64,000 bases of DNA, from assembly GCF_026151205.1 (NCBI RefSeq), contig NC_087075.1:15329628-15393627 (forward strand). The letters run 5' to 3'. This DNA is from Bolinopsis microptera (Eukaryota > Ctenophora > Tentaculata > Lobata > Bolinopsidae). Position numbers and translations under genes: made by a program. The notes under the pieces are model-generated. The model made no database searches and was not told the origin of the DNA. It saw nothing but the letters and a program-made list of their open reading frames with translations. Below are positions 56,050-64,000 of this stretch, one piece after another; the first letter of the stretch is position 1, and every line of letters begins with the position of its first letter.

Positions 56050-57735
56050 TGAAATGAAATGAAATGAAATGAAATAATGTGCTTGTATACCGCCCATATG
56101 GTTAGCAACTGACACAAGTGCCAGGTACTAACCATGTCAGAGCGGTTCTAAAGGGTGAGGTGAAAATATCCAGCAACAAACAACTAAATCATCTCAAAAA
56201 CAAATCTATTTAGGAAAAATTAAAACTTTAAATATAACATATAGTAATCATAGGAAGATTTATTGATATATACCACACTATCGATTAACAATAAACCACC
56301 AGAAAACTCTTCAAAAGTAACATAATATACTTATAGGAATCAAAAGAAGGATTATTAATATGTTAATACACATTGCACTAATAAATAAAGATACACCCTA
56401 CAACAAATCATAAGAACAAAGAAAAAACAGCACTAATCACATACGGTCATATAAATAATGTTTAAGGGTACCTTTGAAACTGTCTACGTTGCGTAGTGAT
56501 CGTATCTCCCAGGGAAGTGAGTTCCAAGCAGTTGGTGCGTAGTTGGTGAATCGACGTTGATCAATCTTACTATTTGTAGTTTTAGGAGTCTTTAGTCTGT
56601 AACAATCTCCTTCTACTTTTGATCTTGTACTAGCTATTGTCAATGGGTTTTCAATCACTACAAGATTCTGTATGTAGGCCGGTGCAATCCCATGCACAGC
56701 TTTATAAGTTAACAGGCAGACTTTAAAGAAAATCCTTTGGTCAAGAGGAAGGATATGTGCTCTCTTGTAGTAGGGAAGTAGGTCTTCTGATCGGTCTTTG
56801 ATATTGTAGATGAACCGTATGGCACCATTGAGGGTTGATCTTAGCTTGTTTAGTCGTGTCTTTGGTAAATTCATGTAAAGAGAATTAGAGTAGTCGAGCT
56901 TTGATATTACAAGCTGTGTTACCATCATGAGTTTCACTCCTTCATCCAGATAGCGCCCAATCGTCCTTAGATTCATCATTGTCCAGCTGCATTTCTGTTT
57001 GACACTATTAATTTGTCTTTCCATGGTAAGAGACTTATCAAACTTTACCCCAAGACTCTTCCAGCTGTCACCTTTACATTCAGTTGGAGTGATAGTTGTG
57101 TTTCCGAACTGAATCGTCACCTCCATTTTGCAGTCTTTAAGAACTTTTGATTTGCCTAGGACAAGTAGTTCTGTCTTCGACTCATTGAGTTTCATAAAGT
57201 TTCCAACCATCCAATGCTTGATTTCCGAGAGACATCTATTTATCCGATCTTTGACATCTGCAAGTTCGCTTGGGAAGCTTGGATGAAAAGATATGTATAA
57301 CTGAGAGTCATCCGCATATAGCTGGATGTCTAGTCCAAATTTGGCAGCAATATTCTGAAGGTCTTTAATGTAGAGTATAAACAAGATGGGCCCTAGTAGG
57401 GATCCTTGAGGGACTCCAAAGAGGAGTTCAAGAAGAGACGAGATAGTATCGCCAATCTTTACACAGAAATACCTGCTCTCAAGGTATGATCTCATCCATT
57501 GAAGGGCTTTCCCAGTTACACCATAATGCTTGAAAAGTTTCTCAAGGAGGATTTCGTGATCAATAGTGTCGAAAGCTGCACTGAGATCCAGGAGTACCAC
57601 AGCCACGATGTTACCTGCTTGAATCTCCTTGTTTATGTCGTCAGTCATCCTGACAAGAAGGGTCTCACAGCTGTGCTGTGGGCGGTATCCAGACTGGACA
57701 GGGCAGTGAAGGTTGTTTGTGTCCAGACAAAGAAT
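56050..57735 (-). mobile_element. CR1/L2-like LINE, 5'-truncated with an open reading frame
   Basis: Minus-strand frame of 403 codons (56437-57648), extended upstream to about 57735 by CPVQSGYRPQHSCETLL. Reverse transcriptase landmarks: LLDLSAAFDTIDHEILLEKL, FGVPQGSLLGPILFILYI, the catalytic QLYADDSQLY, SLGVKFDKSLTM, and C-terminal RAHILPLDQRIFFKVCLLTYK with NYAPTAWNSLPWEIR. The endonuclease half is missing. The 3' UTR runs to about 56050 and ends in short TTTCA repeats. The frame is intact, so the copy is recent. Another tail of the same family is in ACAT1 intron 9, and an RT scrap lies at 61815-61960. Confidence 0.9.
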
Positions 57736-57789
57736 ACTATTAGCTTCCTCCCTGTGACCACGGGTTTTCTAGTACAGTAATAAAATGAC

Positions 57790-58700
57790 TTGATTTTAAT
57801 TAGATTAATAATATTTGATAAGGTTAACCAATGATGATTATACACTTCTTACACAACATCTGAGTCAAGGGGTGTACCACATCATGTGGTAACCACTAAA
57901 CCACATGTCCCTTTATGAAAAGTAGGGATCGAGCAGTCAGAGTAACTAAAATATCCACTACTTGAAACACGAACTAAACACGAACTAACTAAACCACCTG
58001 CACCATGGACAATGGACATACTCAACAGTTCGCTTTATGATTACTATGGCAAAATCCAAGAAGCTGGACAATTCGGAATTCCACACTAGTAAGCTGTATT
58101 TATGCGGATAAATATTGTTGTGGAATTCCATGGAATTCCAATATCTCAGTAGAATTCCACCGAAGTGATATTACCTGAATTGAATTCCACTGTTGGATTC
58201 CACAAAGCTGTGTCGGGAATTTTGGAGTCTGTCATAATTGTTAATTGAAAGCTGTCCGCAAAATATGACATAATTATAATTTATGACTGTTTGAACTAAT
58301 CCTCTTTCAGAATGGTATGTATATCAACCAGTTAGCAGTTGCTGTAATTGGAAAGCAGCAATCGCTTAAATACATGAGATAATATCTAATTAGTTCAATT
58401 AGTTCAACGAAGTTTTTATATTGTTTTGAAATTTGCTACAGCCCCCGGATATCGCCTGACCCAACTCACTTCGCTTGCTGAGTGCTCCTTCCTAAATAAT
58501 AATCCTGGTTACTTTTTGATCTGGCTCTCAATTACTAATTTTATCAGTCTTATTCTTATTATTTTGAGGTTTTGTAGTAGCAGTAGTAGTGGTAGTTTGC
58601 AAAATCTAATTACAGGATAGTTAATGCTTCAATTATTTGGTACCATTCTAAATTACTTGCTTTGTTTCATACGAATTTCACAAATTATTTCTCATTGCCC
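57790..58700. other. stretch between the LINE and the small secreted-protein gene
   Basis: No recognised exon. Contains clustered GGAATTCCA-type palindromes near 58070-58210. The block at 57728-57785 matches sequence at 63434-63480 and part of the foldback element at 61471, so it belongs to a dispersed repeat. Confidence 0.5.
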
Positions 58701-58714
58701 TGTCCTCTAGGATC

Positions 58715-59038
58715 ATGAGCACGCTCACTGTCTCCGTCCTGATACTGGTACTGACAGTACCTGCCACAGGAGAAACTGAGATAGGAGCCAGGGAGAAAAC
58801 AAAAGCTTGGATAACACGGCTAGGGGTGACGAGCAAAGCTACCACGGAACAACCTACTCCCACACTAAGCATGGTTGAGAAAGTAGCGGACCCGGAGGAG
58901 GATCTGCCACGTGGTGACAACTCTCAGAAGACAAAACCCGACACTGACTACACTGTTGATACGGAGAAAGGGAGTGGAGGAATGAGGGTTGTAATCGCAA
59001 CTGCATACTTTGTCATGGTTACTGGATTGGTGCTTTGA
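58715..59038 (+). CDS. small putative GPI-anchored secreted protein
   Basis: A 107-codon frame starting with ATG, preceded by a good 3' splice site (GTCCTCTAG-GATC). The first ~19 residues form a signal peptide (STLTVSVLILVLTVPATG) and the last ~18 a hydrophobic tail (VVIATAYFVMVTGLVL) after small residues (GSGG), the layout of a GPI-anchored protein. The middle is hydrophilic, Thr/Lys/Glu-rich, likely extended and possibly O-glycosylated. No family is recognised. A single-pass type I membrane protein is the alternative, but there is no cytoplasmic tail. The 5' exon, if any, was not found. It lies between the two copies of the segmental duplication. Confidence 0.5.
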   Translation: MSTLTVSVLILVLTVPATGETEIGAREKTKAWITRLGVTSKATTEQPTPTLSMVEKVADPEEDLPRGDNSQKTKPDTDYTVDTEKGSGGMRVVIATAYFVMVTGLVL

Positions 59039-59441
59039 TGAGTACTCAAAGTTGTGCAAATTTATAAAGAGCGCGGACGAAACCGTATAATGTTAAACTG
59101 ATAGGCAAGGTGAATGACTATTATAGGATATAGGTATTGAATAGTTAGACAAAATCGAAAGCTCCTGACAGCACTAACAAGCTAAAAGACAGTTATTAAT
59201 AACTTGATACGTGTTGTGAAGATGCAGAATTGCAGAAGTTGAGATTTACAGACAGTTTTACTCAAAGTTCAATTTTACTATTAGTCAACTTCACGTGATG
59301 CTGCAATGATTATTTTGGAGCGATAATTCGTCATAATATTCGTCACATATGGATAATGCATATTCGTCATTTCTTGCAAGGTGATTTTACTGTTTTTATG
59401 GAAAGTTTTCGAGTAAAAAAGGAGCGTGCCAGCTAAAAATC

Positions 59442-60113
59442 GGTTACGTCATCGGTTACATCATCGGTTACGTCATCGGTTACGTCATCGGTTACGTCAT
59501 CGGTTACACGTCATAACAATGTTAAGAGAAATCCTAGGGGTATCGACAGGGAAAACTTTGAATTGAGATACAACAACTTTATGCAGTGTCAGTTGGAAGG
59601 AGAATATGGAGGAGGAGGAGGGGGAGGGGGGAGGAGGAGGAGGAGAAGGAGGAGGAGGAGAAGAAGAAGGAGGAGGAGGAGGAGGAGGAGAAGAAGAAGA
59701 AGGAGGAGGAGGAGGAGGAGGAGGAGGAGGAGTAGGAGGAGGAGAAGGATGAGGAGGAGGAGGAGGAGGAGGAGGAGGAGGAAGAGGAGGAGGAGAAGGA
59801 GGAGGAGGAGAAGGAGGAGGAGGAGGAGAAGGAGGAGGAGGAGAAGGATGAGGAGAAGGAGGAGAAGGAGGAGGAGAAGGAGGAGGAGAAGGAGGAGGGG
59901 GAGGAGGAGGAGAAGGAGGAGGAGAAGGAGGAGGAGGAGGAGGAGGAGGAGGAGGAGGAGGAGGAGGAGAAGGAGGAGGAGGAGGAGGAGGATGAGGAGG
60001 AGGAGGAGGAGGAGGAGGAGGAGGAGGAGGAGGAGGAGGAGGAGTTTCTGAACCGAATATTTACAAGGTAGAGCTAAAGCATGAAGATAATGAAGATAAT
60101 GAGGAACTAAGCT
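59442..60113 (+). pseudogene. duplicated fragment of the receptor's C-terminal tail
   Basis: Begins with about six 12-bp GGTTACGTCATC units coding SVTS, which continue in frame into RHNNVKRNPRGIDRENFEL and YNNFMQCQLEGEY. A long GGA/GAG tract follows, and then VSEPNIYKVELKHED to a stop at 60113, with AATAAA soon after. The membrane-domain exons are absent, so it is a tail-only copy. The purine tract has lost register: the start leads into Gly/Arg codons and the end segment needs another frame. Confidence 0.7.
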
Positions 60114-60984
60114 GAAATAGCAATATTAAGTGTGATTGCCTTGATTGTTATTGATTCAATAATAAAGAGTATGAAATAGTATTTTATTACAATCGTTCTT
60201 GCAGTTGACAGTAGTAATTTTACTGTTATTTTATGAAGTGCACCTTATATTGATTTATTTGATCACTTTTTTTGACATTTGTATCAACCTGACTAAATTA
60301 ATGATGACAAAATGCAGTTCTGCACGTCTTCATGAGTAAAGAGTTTCGGAGACACAGAAGCTTGAAAATAACCTAGGGCCTTTTGAATATTTTCTAATTG
60401 CACCTGGATCACTCTTTTACAATGCACGTGATTTGATGACGCGATATACTTACGAGTGTATATTATATTAATATAGTTTGTGGCGAGGAGGCATCCTTGT
60501 AGCTCTGATCGTTAGCTTATGAAAATTCATATACTAATTACAATACTCCATACGATTGCATTTATTGAGTGAATGCGTCAGATACCCCCTGGAATGCGTG
60601 GAATAGGAATAATCAAGCCTCATTTAGTTAGTTTACAATCTGACTACACGTCTCATTTCCCTATGAAAAGCACTAATAGTAATACAGTTACAACACTCAA
60701 TAAATGCAATAGATATGGAGTATTGTAATTAGTACATGAAATTTTCATAAGCTAACGATCTATTCGGATGGCAGGGGTTGTGTTCAGTAATTACACATAG
60801 ATCTTATAGCTCATTGAATGGATCCAGCTCTGTAGCTCTGTTACTTCAGACCGTATTATGTGGAACTCCTGTTAATTTCTTAGCTCCTTGTCATCTCAGA
60901 CCGCACGTGCAAATCAGTTGATAAGTAGAAAGTTGCATAGTTACAGTGTAGTGACGTGCATATATTTCATTTTAATCGGTACCA

Positions 60985-61185
60985 TTATAAAGTTACACAT
61001 TATAAAGTTACACATTATAAAGTTACACATTATAAAGTTACACATTATAAAGTTACACATTATAAAGTTACACATTATAAAGTTACACATTATAAAGTTA
61101 CACATTATAAAGTTACACATTATAAAGTTACACATTATAAAGTTACACATTATAAAGTTACACATTATAAAGTTACACATCAATA
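60985..61185. repeat. 15-bp minisatellite (TTATAAAGTTACACA)n, right copy
   Basis: About 13 nearly perfect units, more uniform than the left copy. Confidence 0.97.
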
Positions 61186-61470
61186 TAAATTATAAAGTTA
61201 TAAAGCTTTATACTTACTTATCTTACTTATCTTACTTATAATTCAGAGAATTCTCTTTGTATACTGTTTGTACGACCGCACACGCGCAAAATATATGAGA
61301 AATAGGAATTTTCATAGTAAACATGGTAACGGTGTTAAAAGTGCACGTGCAAAGATTTGCGAGCGACATTTTAATCGGTTTTGTTATTGTTACGTTGTGT
61401 TTCGTGCGAGAAACATTTTAATCGGCTGTATCTTCGGTTGTGTTGGATATTTTTTGGTGCGATAAAAGCT

Positions 61471-62620
61471 TACAAAGAAGGAATACTATTAGCTTCGTCC
61501 TGTACTACGGGCTTTTTAGTAATAATATAAAATACTGTGGCAGGACTATGGTTACCAAACAATACTATGTATTAGCTCCCGCTTCCCCCTGTGACCACAT
61601 TATTTTGTACATTACAAAGTTATTCTTCAACTTAACAGTACTGTTATCTATGCTATTAAAGGTCAATATCTCACAATTCTTATAGTTTTGTAACTATACT
61701 ACAAACCAGTTTATTCCATTTGCTCTCTTTGAGACAGGATTTGCTTTTTTTCTAAAACAGTTCGTATCTGTTGTAGGCTTGTGTTAAGATTTATGATACT
61801 CTTTCTTCTTTCTTGGAGCGTTTGTTTGGAGTTCCCCAGGGATCACTCTTGGGGCCGATTCTATTATAAAATTGCTGCTTAATATGGTCTTGACAGCTCT
61901 ATGCAGATTATTAGGGATTATTACCAACTGTACATCTCGTTTCAACCAAACCGAGTTTAGTAGTTGTAGGCTTGTGTAATACAATCCTATCAGTGCAGAT
62001 AAGAAGGACCCTGGACCATGTACCAATAATTAATACACATGTATCCTGATATGCTATACGTGATATGCTATGCATTGTACATCATACATTATAGACTATA
62101 CGTGCAGCCCGGTTAAACCATGCTGAAAAATTACTGAGAAGTAACAACTTTAGCTACAGACTAGATCCTCGGATAGGTGGTTACAAAATTTCATTTGCAA
62201 TGTATGGATTCTAAAAGAGGCAAGGCTCTAAGCTATACAAGTATAAACCAAAACATATTTTACAAACGGTGTTGGCATACTGATTTAGCCTCCATGCTGT
62301 GTCTTGAACCACAACTATGATAATACGTTCCGTCCCAGCAGGCGTTCTTGAGTGATCGCTGCTATTTCCGGATTTTCTGCCTTTTAATAAAAATCAGCTA
62401 ACTAATGTCCTTCTTGTGTGGTTTGATTAATGAAAAATATCTGTCTGCTAGTTTAACTGAACACTCTTGAAAATTATTTTTGAGGCAATAAAATGTAGAA
62501 TATCGGAAATAGCAGCGGCAGTATTCTTTGGTAGTCAGTAACCATAGTCCTGCCACAGTATTTTATATTATTTAAACTAAAAAGCCCGTAGTACAGGATG
62601 AAGCTAATAGTATTCTTTGT
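61471..62620. mobile_element. 1.15-kb foldback-like element with ~80-bp inverted ends
   Basis: The left end (ACAAAGAAGGAATACTATTA through a GTGGCAGGACTATGGTTACC segment to about 61558) recurs inverted at about 62527-62620. The interior contains an RT scrap (plus strand, GVPQGSLLGPIL at about 61828-61865) similar to the LINE at 56050-57735, followed by decayed sequence. No transposase. Confidence 0.65.
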
Positions 62621-62928
62621 TTTTAAGTTTTAATGTAAATGTGGTTGATGATAGAAATATTGGATCAATGTTATTTTTGATCTCCATTTTCCTTTGATTC
62701 GGATCAAGGATGCTACTACCGAACGTTTTTGATGTAACAAAAATACCAGACATTAATTGCGATTCAAAGTTCTCTATAAAATTAACTCCTTTTTCGCAGC
62801 TTTTTACGATTTTTGTGTGTCTTACGTTTGTTTCATTGACAGGACACATATTCTGCCATAATCGTTTCAATTACGTAACTGTATAGATTCATTATACATG
62901 GTCTCAGTTAGAGGTCTCGACTGCCTAA

Positions 62929-63190
62929 CAAACCCTTGCAATCGGTAATTATCCTCTGGCCCGGAGACAGCTGACCCTAGTAACCATGGTAACGGCGGGT
63001 AGCTCTAGTATAATAGTATAATAAAATAGTATTTTACTATAATCGTTCCTGCAGTTGAAAGTAGTAATTGATGTTATTTTATGAAGTGCACCTTATATTG
63101 ATTAACAAACCCTTGCAATCGGTAATTATCCTCTGGCTCGGAGACAGCTGACCCTGGTAACCATGGTAACGGTGGGTAGCACTAGTATAA
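62929..63190. repeat. 174-bp direct duplication
   Basis: A segment beginning AACAAACCCTTGCAATCGGT (62929) is repeated at 63103 with a few differences, including CCATGGTAACGG and CTAGTATAAT. The second copy runs into the third partial copy of the segmental duplication. Confidence 0.85.
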
Positions 63191-63480
63191 TCTTACTTAT
63201 AATTCAAAGAATTATCTTTGTACGTACGACCGCCCACGTGCAAATTAGACGAGAAATAGGTAGTTGCAAAGTAACCATGGTAATGGTGTTGAAACGCGCA
63301 CGTGCACGTGCAATGATTGTTTTAACGTCATTTTGTGGTAATTACGTTGTGTTCACTCATTCAGTATGAGATAAATTTTAATTGACTGTGCCTTCGGTTG
63401 TGATGGATATTTTTGATGCAATGAAACTGCAACTTCCCTCCCTGTGACCACGGGTTTTCTAGTAGTATAATAAAATACAC
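63024..63480. repeat. third, rearranged partial copy of the segmental duplication
   Basis: Contains TCGTTCCTGCAGTTGA...GAAGTGCACCTTATATTGAT (matching 54590 and 60193) and ACGACCGCCCACGTGCAAAT (matching 55860 and 61273) through GTGCCTTCGGTTGTG, but lacks the 15-bp array. Confidence 0.75.
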
Positions 63481-63547
63481 TTCCGTGCAGTAGTGATGAC
63501 CATTCGGCCTAACCCACCGTTCAACCCCGAGACCCTATTGAATTGAC

Positions 63548-64000
63548 CCTATGCCTATTGAATGGGAATACGCCGACGATGGCGATTTTTCAGACGAGGA
63601 TGAGGAAACTCTTAAAGAAATGCTGCCCATATTTGTAAGGAGATCCTTGAAGAATGGAACCTGTTTGTGAACGAGGACAAAACAGAACATGTCCACTTCT
63701 ACATTGCAGATAAGGACGAGGTAGACGCCAAGGGTGAACCCGTGAAGAACAGAGAGCCCTGGCGCAACACTATTTCTCTTGGATCCAAGCTCTGCAGTAA
63801 GGCTGATATCTCTCGCCGATGCATCCTTGCTTACGTTGCCTTTGAGAAATACAGCAAGGTATGGGCAGAGAAACCCCGCATTTCTCTTCCTGTAAAAATC
63901 AAGCTGTACGAAGCATATGTTACCCCTGTTTTATTGTACAACTGTAACAGCTGGGCAGCTCCACAGAACATTATCAATAAAGTTGATGTATGGCAACGCA
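63548..64000 (+). pseudogene. LINE reverse transcriptase fragment cut by the window end
   Basis: Plus-strand fragment of a non-LTR reverse transcriptase. It starts with PIEWEYADDGDFSDEDEE (the catalytic YADD box), then shifts frame near 63625 and continues CKEILEEWNLFVNEDKTEH, NTISLGSKLCSKADISRRC and KIKLYEAYVTPVLLYNCNSW. The order (YADD, thumb with LGS, VLLYN) is that of a LINE RT C-terminal region. It differs from the other two LINEs in the window. The element continues past 64000. Confidence 0.8.

Larger units (their letters stand above)
59440..61460. repeat. segmental duplication, copy 2
   Basis: Direct duplicate of 54000-56040 in the same orientation, with a shorter 15-bp array and its own indels. 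The two copies flank the LINE and the small secreted-protein gene. Confidence 0.85.

Noticed and set aside
59563-60051. Poly-arginine protein of 162 codons
   Set aside because: It is the GAG/GGA tract read in the wrong register. The conserved end segment VSEPNIYKV lies in another frame.

Overview
This is a piece of an animal nuclear genome. The evidence is spliced genes with GT-AG introns, metazoan protein families (mitochondrial acetoacetyl-CoA thiolase, cytochrome b5 reductase, a dual-specificity phosphatase, a seven-helix receptor), non-LTR and Penelope-like retroelements, hAT-type and TA-target DNA transposons, and a very high load of tandem repeats. Base composition is AT-rich. The mix of elements looks like a marine invertebrate (cnidarian-like), but the species cannot be fixed from sequence alone.

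Layout. 1-7 kb: exons of an unrecognised EF-hand protein on the minus strand, with a CRE/E-box minisatellite in an intron. 7-10.2 kb: noisy tandem arrays. 10.5-10.9 kb: a TTAA-flanked MITE. 12.6-23.1 kb: a complete 11-exon ACAT1-type thiolase on the minus strand (412 codons plus stop, assembled here from splice sites). Its introns hold a 2.85-kb transposon, a hAT-like element, a LINE tail and several minisatellites. 24.1-29.0 kb: a 4.9-kb palindromic transposon with nested inverted repeats. 29.5-30.1 kb: an atypical dual-specificity phosphatase. 31-34 kb: a MITE and a GC-rich repeated island. 34.4-37.2 kb: the last five exons of a cytochrome b5 reductase, with a LINE in one intron. 39.0-44.4 kb: a 5.4-kb array of a 43-bp unit. 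45.0-49.1 kb: a hAT-type element with a perfect 8-bp target duplication, sitting inside a minisatellite and containing a second TIR element that carries a decayed Penelope-like reverse transcriptase. 51.8-54.5 kb: a rhodopsin-family receptor with two frame disruptions. 54-63.5 kb: a patchwork of segmental duplications of the receptor's 3' end, a CR1/L2-like LINE and a small putative GPI-anchored protein gene. 63.5-64 kb: another LINE fragment running off the window.

The most unusual pattern is that several tandem repeats are built on splice junctions. The ACAT1 exon 6 donor is repeated 17 times (26-bp unit). The ACAT1 exon 2 donor occurs twice (46 bp), the CYB5R penultimate-exon donor four times (32 bp), and the receptor exon 3 acceptor twice (22 bp). 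Other arrays carry acceptor-like or acceptor-plus-donor-like units. I infer a recurrent process in which short segments spanning exon-intron boundaries are tandemly amplified, leaving rows of decoy splice sites. The genes themselves are ordinary metabolic, signalling and receptor genes and are not functionally linked to each other.
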